Shown here piece after piece: positions 14,901-20,408 of a DNA stretch of 20,408 nt (the first letter of the stretch is position 1; each line of letters starts with the position of its first letter). Source of the stretch: CAVHXA01 sp963639765 (GTDB lineage Bacteria; Bacillota; Clostridia; Oscillospirales; Oscillospiraceae); assembly GCA_963639765.1 (NCBI GenBank), contig CAVHXA010000031.1, forward strand, positions 1-20,408, in the 5' to 3' direction. A model generated the notes under the pieces. The model ran no database searches. It was given only the letters and a program-made list of their open reading frames with translations, and had not been told where the DNA came from. A program made the position numbers and the translations under genes.

Positions 14901-17632
14901 AGGCGACATACCAGTACGGTAGCGGTTGGTCTACGACTGACGGAACGCTGACCATCGACGGCGGTAAGTTCTCCACCGTCACCACCGAAGAGCACGGCGC
15001 GGGCATCAGGGGCAAATACAGCTATCCCGGAAACGACAGCGCCCTGCAGGGGCTGGATTATCCCTTCCCCACGGTGCTGAAGCAGACAGACCGTTATGGA
15101 CAAAACGTAAACGTCCACTACGGCGCATGGCCGCGGTTCGGCATGCTCTGGGACAGAACATCCGCGACCATGGACCTCTGCGCAGACTATGACACGGCGC
15201 AAAAGGCCGCAACGCTCACCCTCAACCTGCAGGTCTACGGGCAGGAAGATCTGCCGAATTTGAATAAGAATAACTTCACCTTCTGCGACGACGAGGGGAA
15301 TGCACTCGGTGCCGGCAGCCCGGTTGCAGTCCGGTCCTGCGAAAAGCAGGAAAACGGGAGCTATGCCGTCACCTTCGAGGGCCTGCAGCCCGGGACCGTG
15401 CATGTGCATGCAAATGCGGAGAGCGAGGACGTTGTGACCGTAATCACCGTCACGGGTGAGCTGGAGCTATCCGCAAGAGAGGACGAGGTCGAGCTGTGCC
15501 CCGGCGAGAGTCTGGATCTGGAGCTTGCCGTGTCCGCACTCCGAAAAGTTTCCGACGATTCCGGCTCGACGGCTGGGACGGGGACAGGCTCGGATACATC
15601 GTATGTCTCCACCCGACTGACCGAAGAACAGCTGGGGAACCTTACATGGACGCTGAGCCTCTCCGCCGATGGCCTGGGGGAATACGATACGCAGCCGCTG
15701 TTCTTCGAAGGAACGAATAGTATCGACCTTGCGTATAATGCGGACGCGACGGCGGAGAACCGCGGCGTCGCCACGTGGACGGCAGAAGACGTGTCCCTGA
15801 CTGTCGATGAGGACGACAACGGACAATACGTCGCGGTGCTCACCCTCACAGGAGCGCTGTTCGACGCGGTCGAGGAAACCGAGGGCACACTGCGCATCAC
15901 CTGCACCCATGCCTACGGAGACGCGAAGGACCAGACCCTCGAGGCCGAGGCCACCGTGTTCGTCTCCGTCACTGCACCCGACTTTGCCGTGCTCACGCAC
16001 GACGGGACTGTGTCCGGAACGATCTTCGGCATGGATGCCAAGACCGGCAGGTCCGGGGACGAGATCGAAGACTGGATTTCGGAGACCCAACGCTGGTGGC
16101 AGAGCGGCACATCTGTAGCAGACGGCCTCTTCCTGCGCGGCGCCTACGGGGCCTTTGCGGTTGACGACTCGAGCGATGTCGCCGCACTGCTGACTCTGAC
16201 AATTGGAAGAAATTCATATGAACTGGAAGGCAGGACCGGCTCGGATGCCACCAGAGCAATCGACGGCGTGGACTATGCTGTCTACGATGTGGTCGATTCG
16301 AGTGATCACGCGGTGAGCGGTGTGGCTGTGCTGATCGGCAGTTCGGCCGAGACATTGACCGCCGAGGACGGCAAAACCGTCACCTACTGGCCGGTTCGGG
16401 TAGCAACTGTACGCAGCGACGTGGAGCTCAGCGCGAATCTGAAATACAAACCTGACGAGTCTGACTACACGTCATACGCACACGAATCTGCAACTGCTTC
16501 CGTCGACCCGATGGATGTTGCCCTTTCGTGGGATACATCAAGCTCTACACTGGACCTGTATGCGGATGAGCATAAGGGTACGGCATCTTTGGAGCTCAGC
16601 CTCACCCTGTCGGGAAAGGATGCCGCGCTTGCGGCAGAGCTGTTCGGGAAACCGGAAGTAACCGGGACGGTTGACGGCAGTTCTCATACCTACGAGATAA
16701 ATGAAAGCTATGAGGACTATGTGACTTTGGCTGTTGGTGAGATGTCCGAACTCGGTTCGGAAGTAACCTACACCGTCACCGTAACCGGAACCGGAAAGAC
16801 CGACTGGCTCTCGGACAATTACACATCCGTTACAATCGATCTTACCGCCGTCTTTGCCGGGCAGGTTGAGTCCGATACTGCAACGGTCACCGTCGGCATC
16901 GGCTCCCTCTCGCTGGAACCGGATGACACCTCTGTTACACTGACACCCACTTCGGACACAGAAACGATCACGAGAACAGAAAACGGGTCCGGCAACATCA
17001 CATACAGTCCGCCCGACGTGCGCTACGATTCTGAAACTGTCGACTTCACCGTGACCTACACGGATTTGCACGGCTCGTCCACCGGGGGACAGGACCTGGA
17101 TAGTTCGGATTACAAGATGGACTGTGTTGTGGGTGGCGACTTATCGAGCTACATCACGGCTTCCATTGACGGGAACAAGCTCACAATCTCCATAGAAACC
17201 GTTCCGGCCAAAGAGCTCCTTGAACTCGCAATTGATGGCGAGCACAAGCTTTCCGGAACCATCGCCGTGACCGTGACCGTGACGGGCAAAGGCACCCTCT
17301 CCTGCCTGAGCGAGACCGCAGAGGTTTCGGTTACCATCGAGCTGCCCGAAATTGATGAAACGAAATCGGAACCCGAACCGGGAACAGAGTCGGAAACGGA
17401 GCCGGGCGCAGACTCGGGAACAGAATCTGGAACAGAATCGGAAACCGGATCCGAGACAGGGTCAAATCCCGACTCGCAAGCCGGAACGGACGTTGACCCG
17501 GGCACCGGGACGAACACAGACGGGAGCGACACCGGGGAAGCCTCCGGCGCAGACAGCTCCGGGGAGAACACCTCCGGAAGTAGCACCTCCGGCGAGTCCG
17601 GGACCGACACACATGATGTTAACGAGGGTTGA
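8954..17632 (+). CDS. Giant type IV pilin-like GLUG-repeat adhesin candidate (2892 aa)
   Basis: The N-terminus is a complete prepilin signal: basic leader MKHPDMNRRSRG, then FTLVEMLAVVGIVLALL. G12 is the cleavage residue and E17 is Glu+5. A pilin-like stretch continues to about residue 200. Three large modules follow (364-774, 967-1330, 1536-2059). Each opens with an R-x-x-R-x-L motif, carries five GLUG-like repeats (such as GGLVGEIASG) and closes with HYG-[DA]-W. Beta-rich Ig-like sequence covers about 2070-2800, with similar openings at 2072 (TMDLCAD) and 2532 (TLDLYAD). Residues 2801-2892 are an acidic Ser/Thr/Gly/Glu tail with no LPxTG and no C-terminal hydrophobic segment, so the pilin helix is the only visible anchor. 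The ATG at 8954 follows AAAAGGAGAG. Pilins are usually 120-200 residues. A surface or tip adhesin role is inferred; no ligand can be named. Confidence 0.85.
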   Translation: MKHPDMNRRSRGFTLVEMLAVVGIVLALLVITLLSLTTIRKHLRQRELDSKAETIYVAAQNRMADLRAYGFDSVYQYEKENTKGVQKLNYVPGDSASNESTQSTQSEAEKDETIVEIDADTLCYVTSADWKDGTTMQTLLGESEETWTASALILNTDALSADLLNETWIIEYDPRSGSVYAVFYSEKDEDGNSALMGNNGEIKDTQEKLDTLRGKKARLNDGARVGYYGGDITATEITYELHPGILIENKEELKVTFYCNKPDEYPLTFTVTLSDGNATLKKTFTSLTMVNSQLYKYDWTLDSLKSDKDRFKNQVTGSDLTPGLPLTITLQVDSDSPLIYKTTGSDTATATTNGLFADDSTGEIAHIAYARHLQNLDADSGVAASITSAQQTANISLRDDETNKEDWYTLYTKNGVDFTPIVNEHLKSYTGASKASESSTPVSHTIEGLTVAGATTVNGKTVSGLFGTFSGTELDSITLIGTRIGTAGSTGLTAKQANAAGALVGRTTGTVTISGCSVYLNETEDVEDLQKQTAASAVEPWLKGDTVGGLVGEIASGSTVTIKNSFAATVANGEKTAGGLVGAVNGSLTATGVYADCYLLAETTGGLLGHVGDGEGCSATLENFYAVGYQVASSTAAGLTPGTLTSAKNGYTACSFDGGEAENITVYSTAGKIGTVDAIDNSSESGTNDAVTNVYYLSGTGSKHIPGTTDINYNELRGRGSGNGTITAENVDKKLGSAFSVGTGGSSNPYNLLDQGLSSYSYPRLTGLDHYGDWAATFESGTLVYYEVYDEGNGKISYGFYGANVSALQSDKTVVGDGYAVAFDESAIGSVPSYEVTLTGATETDNVITVNTAGTSEVVTATVTFAKDDAKTVTHTPTGGTATTYYLVPLPNKVTNPVLTGTGTFYQQIKITTTGVSDTYYYNPYFAKTVQAVSHSEDAADAQSVSDTEAAQTGNETPVAPTTISVRTPRQLNGLSLYYHTFAGNTASSRFEQELNLDYTTYKWTDYTLNTEKVSVQGPIGGASADFVATYEGKYHEVTGLGIEADTRAVGLFGTIGQSGIVRNLYLVADTEKNLPKYTVQRTEPTKTGEAAYAFSGSSNNSAIGALAGINRGTITNCAVCGFGTTYYAYNYNTASIGGLVGENSGVIRGCSADAAGVTIAANGGSAVYAGGFVGRNSGTIRNSYAVGLLTAKDVTANSTAWIGGFAGANTASGTNGAMQNCYAGTALSAVGAAESYGFARRAGTAAACYYLDGATCSYAGKLYAYNTSTNEFSTYAAGTATTPTELKNHLSSTFGDASQSYMHTATGDTNYPYPAIVSNANGKVHYGDWPIVQDIGAVGVFYWEREVGGSNAGYHLSYVATREGFEQDQSTGGDAVYYTGSTLCTAHDDGGVITDYGYGYFYSTDQNLQADALILRSSSCDIKDSYKNENAAYALAKQMQGYTFVAYNTADTSGQDGIYMTTGDKNAEWTLTYTGTNSGKITYTFTVCPFFANAISLDEISGVQNLNSGSVYTTNMTKPGKNGSGEANNAPYEIRSVRQLQFLNWNYYEKKATYSITSGNKDKSFSSGATYTYVRSCYPYLLSGAENEKVTSPDNELMLYWTQSHDVDAYVENGNQNKYFTPIGSFYDAGSYTADSKVTIAFFPYSFDGQSYVIRNVEIHSPNQAVGLFGVTAGAQLKNIVMYSDRGNTIERTQDGTEWYSIGGLVGFAGSRKGSVNARTSSVFENCTVSGYTIIDSNANTPGWGGGNVGGLVGTTNMDITSCSAVNDIQLRCTRYEDEWSNLRVGGIAGVARCTISSCYAGGSIVSNVADTYSSVATGGLCIWVGGIAGGIVVRNSGNLKDLVGFVDRSLVVANCYSYTELPNGRTSWGWSDNDGYNHVRISMSIASNGEMMASRSFFKQVDCSNVYIYNCYALDSAVQSTSDYRWYYENYTSKNKSWAGVNFGEIINGPDSVTVYNSGTMYLTYEQMQTDMRQKLNKAVEATYQYGSGWSTTDGTLTIDGGKFSTVTTEEHGAGIRGKYSYPGNDSALQGLDYPFPTVLKQTDRYGQNVNVHYGAWPRFGMLWDRTSATMDLCADYDTAQKAATLTLNLQVYGQEDLPNLNKNNFTFCDDEGNALGAGSPVAVRSCEKQENGSYAVTFEGLQPGTVHVHANAESEDVVTVITVTGELELSAREDEVELCPGESLDLELAVSALRKVSDDSGSTAGTGTGSDTSYVSTRLTEEQLGNLTWTLSLSADGLGEYDTQPLFFEGTNSIDLAYNADATAENRGVATWTAEDVSLTVDEDDNGQYVAVLTLTGALFDAVEETEGTLRITCTHAYGDAKDQTLEAEATVFVSVTAPDFAVLTHDGTVSGTIFGMDAKTGRSGDEIEDWISETQRWWQSGTSVADGLFLRGAYGAFAVDDSSDVAALLTLTIGRNSYELEGRTGSDATRAIDGVDYAVYDVVDSSDHAVSGVAVLIGSSAETLTAEDGKTVTYWPVRVATVRSDVELSANLKYKPDESDYTSYAHESATASVDPMDVALSWDTSSSTLDLYADEHKGTASLELSLTLSGKDAALAAELFGKPEVTGTVDGSSHTYEINESYEDYVTLAVGEMSELGSEVTYTVTVTGTGKTDWLSDNYTSVTIDLTAVFAGQVESDTATVTVGIGSLSLEPDDTSVTLTPTSDTETITRTENGSGNITYSPPDVRYDSETVDFTVTYTDLHGSSTGGQDLDSSDYKMDCVVGGDLSSYITASIDGNKLTISIETVPAKELLELAIDGEHKLSGTIAVTVTVTGKGTLSCLSETAEVSVTIELPEIDETKSEPEPGTESETEPGADSGTESGTESETGSETGSNPDSQAGTDVDPGTGTNTDGSDTGEASGADSSGENTSGSSTSGESGTDTHDVNEG
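10043..11275 (+). repeat. GLUG module A of the giant pilin (residues 364-774)
   Basis: It opens IAHIAYARHLQNL. The five GLUG-like units begin SGLFGTFSG, GALVGRTTG, GGLVGEIAS, GGLVGAVNG and GGLLGHVGD. It closes with YSYPRLTGLDHYGDW. A segment LVYYEVYDEGNGKISYGFYG follows, with a counterpart after module B. Confidence 0.75.
11852..12943 (+). repeat. GLUG module B of the giant pilin (residues 967-1330)
   Basis: It opens RTPRQLNGLS. The five GLUG-like units begin VGLFGTIGQ, IGALAGINR, GGLVGENSG, GGFVGRNSG and GGFAGANTA. It closes YPYPAIVSNANGKVHYGDW and is followed by GVFYWEREVGG, like the segment after module A. A Ser/Thr/Asp-rich linker (about 930-962) precedes it. Confidence 0.75.
13559..15130 (+). 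repeat. GLUG module C of the giant pilin (residues 1536-2059)
   Basis: It opens RSVRQLQFLN. The five GLUG-like units begin VGLFGVTAG, GGLVGFAGS, GGLVGTTNM, GGIAGVARC and GGIAGGIVV. It closes YPFPTVLKQ...VHYGAW. It is the longest module because of inserts in the first and last thirds. Confidence 0.72.
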
Positions 17633-17689
17633 AACGTAGTCAACCCTGAACTGTAAACACGAAGTTTTATCCGGAAAGGAGGCAACCGT

Positions 17690-18736
17690 ATGGAATCCAT
17701 CCGAAACAAGCTGAGAGACACCTGCGGTGCCTCCATGCTCATGGCACTGCTGCTTATGCTGGTGGCTGTAATGGTCAGCGCGGTGATCGTGGCCTCGGCG
17801 CTGAGCGCGGCGATTTCCGTGCGAAACGACCGCGAGCAGCAGCAGGTGTATCTCACCGTGAGCTCCGCGGCGTCGCTCATGCGCGACGCCCTCGAGGCCG
17901 GGCAGTGCGACATGACGACCACGCAGGTGACTACGACCACGACGACGTTGACACAGGAGTGGGCTTATAAGTGTGTTAGTACAGATTACTATTGGCNNNN
18001 NNNNNNNNNNNNNNNNNNNNNNNNNNNNNNNNNCACGCAGGTGACTACGACCACGACGACGTTGACACAGGAGTGGGCTTATAAGTGGGTTAGTACAGAT
18101 TACTATTGGCCTTACAACCGCAACTACGAGTGGACGAAGAACGGCGCTGCACAGGAATCAGATAGTTCGGAGGAGACGCAAAGCCCAACTACGAAGTTTA
18201 CTAAGGGGGACTCCCCTGACTTCGGCGAAATCCTGAAAGCCGGGATCGAGTCTCTCGGAACCGACACATCAAAGACCTACGAAAGAACCTACACAATCAC
18301 TGTGGCACCTTCTGCCGCCGGAATCGCCGGGGGTTCGGGTTCCGGAGCAGGCTCCGGGGGCTCCGGCTCTGCAAATGACTCAGATTTCGTATACGACACC
18401 GTGACCGCCGAGGTGCTCATGCAATATGTTGAGGACTCACTTGGGGCTGATAGGGACGTTGCCGGGAGCTATGCACTCACGGTTACCTTCACCGGAGGCT
18501 CCGGAGAGAACGCCTGCCGCATCACCCTCACGGCGACGTGTCGCGTGACGAGCAAAACGGTTGGGCCTGTTGATGACGAAGAGAATTCGAAAGATCCGAA
18601 GAAACCAACTTCGACGCCTAGGTGGACGGGACAAACCGATACGACGCACGGAACGAAAGTCACCAGGACCACAGCAACGACCACCTACACATGGGAAAAC
18701 GTAATCCTGAATCGTCCCGGCAACACGACGGGCTGA
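17690..18736 (+). CDS. PilX/GspK-like minor pilin, middle disrupted by an assembly gap
   Basis: The N-terminus has the layout of PilX_N proteins: basic leader ending DTCG, then a very hydrophobic helix ASMLMALLLMLVAVMV. The +5 position is Met18 rather than Glu, as in GspK-type tip pilins, which also lack Glu+5. A Thr-rich stretch follows, then the 37-N gap, then a Gly/Ser linker (near GSGSGAGSGGSGS) and a C-terminal beta-rich region. As written the product is 348 residues; if the gap and duplication are an artefact the true protein would be about 310. The ATG at 17690 follows AAAGGAGG (17675-17682). It lies 57 bp after the giant gene. Family assignment rests on the N-terminus and context only. 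Confidence 0.65.
   Translation: MESIRNKLRDTCGASMLMALLLMLVAVMVSAVIVASALSAAISVRNDREQQQVYLTVSSAASLMRDALEAGQCDMTTTQVTTTTTTLTQEWAYKCVSTDYYWXXXXXXXXXXXXXTQVTTTTTTLTQEWAYKWVSTDYYWPYNRNYEWTKNGAAQESDSSEETQSPTTKFTKGDSPDFGEILKAGIESLGTDTSKTYERTYTITVAPSAAGIAGGSGSGAGSGGSGSANDSDFVYDTVTAEVLMQYVEDSLGADRDVAGSYALTVTFTGGSGENACRITLTATCRVTSKTVGPVDDEENSKDPKKPTSTPRWTGQTDTTHGTKVTRTTATTTYTWENVILNRPGNTTG
17920..18110. other. Assembly gap flanked by a 77-bp duplication
   Basis: Thirty-seven N (17997-18033) separate two 77-bp copies (17920-17996 and 18034-18110). They differ at one base (GTGTGTT versus GTGGGTT, Cys versus Trp). The copies abut the gap exactly, as when two contig ends with the same sequence are joined. 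The 114-bp offset is a multiple of three, so the frame stays open either way. A genuine tandem repeat is possible but less likely. Confidence 0.85.
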
Positions 18737-18935
18737 AAATTGCAAGGCGGAATGCATGCCATTGAGACGGATGCACGCAGCCCGCGAGAAGACGCGCGTG
18801 CACCGGCTGCCATGACCACCGGGTGCGGGATTATCCGGGCCGTCTGAGCTCGGACCGATTCGGCCTCGGCGGCACGGGATTTGCCTGCATGTTACCTTCG
18901 AGTTTCGATCTGCCCTTGAGAAAGGAGGCTGCGGC
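18737..18935 (+). other. Non-coding spacer between minor pilin genes
   Basis: No supported gene in these 199 bases. TGCACGC (18772-18778) and GCGTGCA (18796-18802) form a 7-bp hairpin without a T tract. The spacer is long for this otherwise tight operon. Confidence 0.45.
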
Positions 18936-19382
18936 ATGCGGCTATGGGCAACAGGTGAATTGACTGACTATGAGCTTGTGGGAACGAATGCAAAATCAAG
19001 ACAAGAGCGCGTTTCGGCACATCTGCGTCCGAAACAGAATACAGCCGGAGTCCTTGCACACCTGCGGTCGCAGCGCGGCGAGACGCTCATCGAAACGCTG
19101 ACGGCGCTCATGGTCGCTGTTGTCGTGATGCTGTTTCTGTCAACCTCCATCGTCGCCGCCGTGAAGATCAACAAGCGCGTCCGCGCCATGGACAACGCGC
19201 TGGACTATGAGAGCACTATTGAACCTATAAACGAGGTGATCGTCACCATAGCACCGAAAACGGTGTCAACAGAAGAGGCATATAAGATCACCGGCGTTCA
19301 AAGCTACACGGCACAAAAAACGGATTCGACAGACGACAAGAATACGGCAACGTATCATTATTATTCAAAAAGTTATGACTGA
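18936..19382 (+). CDS. PilV/GspI-like minor pilin
   Basis: This 148-residue prepilin-like protein has the motif RG-ETLIETLTALMVAVVVMLFL, with G48 at the cleavage site and Glu at +5 (E53). The +1 residue is Glu rather than the usual Phe, a variant that still keeps the key Gly and Glu+5. The helix is followed by a short, charged and Thr-rich domain ending in tyrosines. The ATG at 18936 follows AGAAAGGAGG (18919-18928). That start gives a 48-residue leader, far longer than the 6-15 usual for type IVa pilins. No better start with a ribosome site is seen closer to the cleavage site. It sits between the PilX-like and PilW-like genes, as in minor pilin cassettes, and is presumed part of the tip complex. 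Confidence 0.7.
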   Translation: MRLWATGELTDYELVGTNAKSRQERVSAHLRPKQNTAGVLAHLRSQRGETLIETLTALMVAVVVMLFLSTSIVAAVKINKRVRAMDNALDYESTIEPINEVIVTIAPKTVSTEEAYKITGVQSYTAQKTDSTDDKNTATYHYYSKSYD

Positions 19383-19597
19383 TCGGCCTGATATAACCGA
19401 TTCTGCCGGTTGGCTCTGATGCGTCGCGGCCCCGAACGCGGGCCTGCATTCGAGCTGTATGGGTGCAGGGATCGAATCACTGCTCCCGGCTCCGGCGGGC
19501 GGTTGCATCCGGATTGCTGCATGCTGCTGTTTTGCAGGCCTGATAGGAAACCGATGTGTGCGAAGACATTTTCTGAATGATGCGAAGGAGGTGCGCG
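19383..19597 (+). other. Non-coding spacer between minor pilin genes
   Basis: These 215 bases hold no supported gene. CCTGCA (19443-19448) can pair with TGCAGG (19464-19469). Alternatively ATTCGA (19448-19453) can pair with TCGAAT (19472-19477); the two pairings compete. Function unknown. Confidence 0.4.
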
Positions 19598-20098
19598 ATG
19601 GACGAAGAAAGGAAACAGGGGGGCTTTACCCTTGTCGAGATGCTGTGTACCATTGTGGTGCTGCTGCTCATCAGCGCACTGATGGCAACGGGCGTACGCG
19701 TGGCCGTGCAGGCCTATCGCAAAAACATTGTTGCCGCCGAATCGCAGGTGCTCTGCACCAGCCTGCGTACCAAAATCAGCGACGAGCTGCACTACGCGGG
19801 ATTGGTTGGAATCTCGAATGATACCGTGACCTATTCCAGCCGCAACTACGGGACGAACGCGAAAATATACGCGGACTCGGAGGAAGGCCGGATTTTTGTA
19901 AAGAGTGACGAGGGAACCTACTCTCTGCTGCCGAAGAGCAGCTATCCCTATGGCATGACGGCCACGGTTGCTATTGCTGCCACAGACGAGGACAACGACG
20001 AACGGTATTGCTTCAAAGTCACGATTGAGGTGTTCGATGGCGAGCATGAGCTGGCCTCCTCCACCTTCGACGTGAAGCAGCTGAACAGGGGCGCCTAG
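19598..20098 (+). CDS. PilW/GspJ-like minor pilin
   Basis: This 166-residue prepilin has a 9-residue leader (MDEERKQGG) and then FTLVEMLCTIVVLLLISAL, with G9 as the cleavage residue and E14 at +5. A helical stalk continues to about residue 60 (VQAYRKNIVAAESQVLCTSL). A beta-rich domain follows, resembling the PilW/GspJ arrangement. The ATG at 19598 follows AAGGAGGT (19585-19592) at good spacing; the open frame begins earlier at 19577, but that ATG has no ribosome site. It is the last gene of the cluster in view and completes a K-I-J-like set behind the giant pilin. The exact family is less certain than its pilin nature. Confidence 0.75.
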   Translation: MDEERKQGGFTLVEMLCTIVVLLLISALMATGVRVAVQAYRKNIVAAESQVLCTSLRTKISDELHYAGLVGISNDTVTYSSRNYGTNAKIYADSEEGRIFVKSDEGTYSLLPKSSYPYGMTATVAIAATDEDNDERYCFKVTIEVFDGEHELASSTFDVKQLNRGA

Positions 20099-20119
20099 GT
20101 GGAAAACACAACGTAAGGT

Positions 20120-20148
20120 CGCCTGCTTCTCACATTGCAGGTGCTTTC
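20120..20148 (+). terminator. Weak terminator candidate at the end of the pil cluster
   Basis: CGCCTGC (20120-20126) pairs with GCAGGTG (20137-20143), with one wobble and a 10-base loop, followed by CTTTCTG. The T tract is poor. The position 22 bp after the last stop fits an operon end. Confidence 0.3.
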
Positions 20149-20157
20149 TGATCCACG

Positions 20158-20311
20158 GTCCCCATGGAATGGGGATTCCCTACCCCCTGACCCCCTCCCG
20201 GTGGGAGGGGGAACCTGATGGAGGTCCCTGCGGGGTTTTGCCTCTCTCCGGGAGGCGCGGGGCTTTTCTCCGACCGGAGAGGGAAGACCACGGTCCCCGT
20301 GGCACGGGGAT
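20158..20311. repeat. Further copies of the pilD-pilM hairpin repeat
   Basis: Hairpin A recurs twice: GTCCCCAT-GGA-ATGGGGAT (20158-20176) and GTCCCCGT-GGC-ACGGGGAT (20293-20311). Hairpin B recurs as CCCCCTCCC-GGT-GGGAGGGGG (20191-20211). Between them TCTCC-GACC-GGAGA can also fold. Hairpin A at 20293 has the paired change A-T to G-C in its stem, so pairing is kept although sequence changed. No gene with a ribosome site is seen between 20099 and the window end. Confidence 0.8.
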
Positions 20312-20360
20312 TCCCATCCTGCTTCACCGGTCGGACCAGATAGAACCACCTGTCCTGCAC

Positions 20361-20408
20361 TAGTCAACAAAAATTGGACACAAAAGCATAAATAATTGAC
20401 ACAAGGAA
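20361..20408. other. AT-rich edge with short direct repeats, possible mobile element end
   Basis: After GC-rich repeat sequence the composition drops sharply. TTGGACACAAAA (from 20374) and TTGACACAAGG (from 20396) are similar direct repeats 22 bp apart. Spaced short repeats like these occur at the ends of IS21-type elements, but the window stops before any transposase, so the assignment is a guess. TTGACA here could also be a -35 box. Confidence 0.25.

Noticed and set aside
17633..17689. Terminator after the giant gene
   Set aside because: No stem followed by a T tract is present, and the next gene begins 57 bp later with a strong ribosome site, so co-transcription is more likely.

Overview
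The window is chromosomal DNA that looks like a monoderm Firmicute, most likely a GC-rich gut Clostridia (Oscillospiraceae-like). This is inferred from strong Shine-Dalgarno boxes, GTG and TTG starts, and a type IV pilus (T4P) locus with no outer-membrane genes (no PilQ or PilP). The genus cannot be fixed from sequence alone. Nearly all of the window is one T4P gene cluster on the + strand.

Layout. Positions 1-380 are non-coding: a + strand terminator of a gene outside the window, a perfect 14-bp inverted repeat, and two minus-strand terminators. A tRNA-Ser(CGA) lies on the minus strand (382-472) with a near-consensus promoter. Facing away from it is a second well-formed promoter (654-682) that probably drives the pilus genes. 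It is overlapped by palindromes, and its roughly 95-nt leader can fold into a three-way junction ending just before the pilB ribosome site.

The machinery genes follow: pilB (extension ATPase), pilT (retraction ATPase), pilC (membrane platform), pilA (pilin), pilD (prepilin peptidase), a 144-bp direct repeat, then pilM, pilN and pilO (inner alignment complex). After them come four pilin-like genes. The first is a giant 2892-residue protein with a canonical class III signal (G|FTLVE). It carries three large repeat modules of five GLUG-like repeats each, then beta-rich Ig-like sequence and an acidic Ser/Thr/Gly/Glu tail with no sortase signal or C-terminal membrane segment. The other three resemble the PilX/GspK, PilV/GspI and PilW/GspJ minor pilins. 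A plausible reading is that PilB/PilT/PilC/PilMNO build and retract a PilA fibre, PilD matures the prepilins, and the minor pilins form a tip complex displaying the giant adhesin-like protein.

The PilX-like gene holds a 37-N assembly gap flanked by a 77-bp duplication, so its middle is unreliable. The right end carries more copies of the hairpin repeat seen between pilD and pilM, with a compensatory base-pair change. The last 40 bases hold short direct repeats that may belong to the edge of a mobile element.
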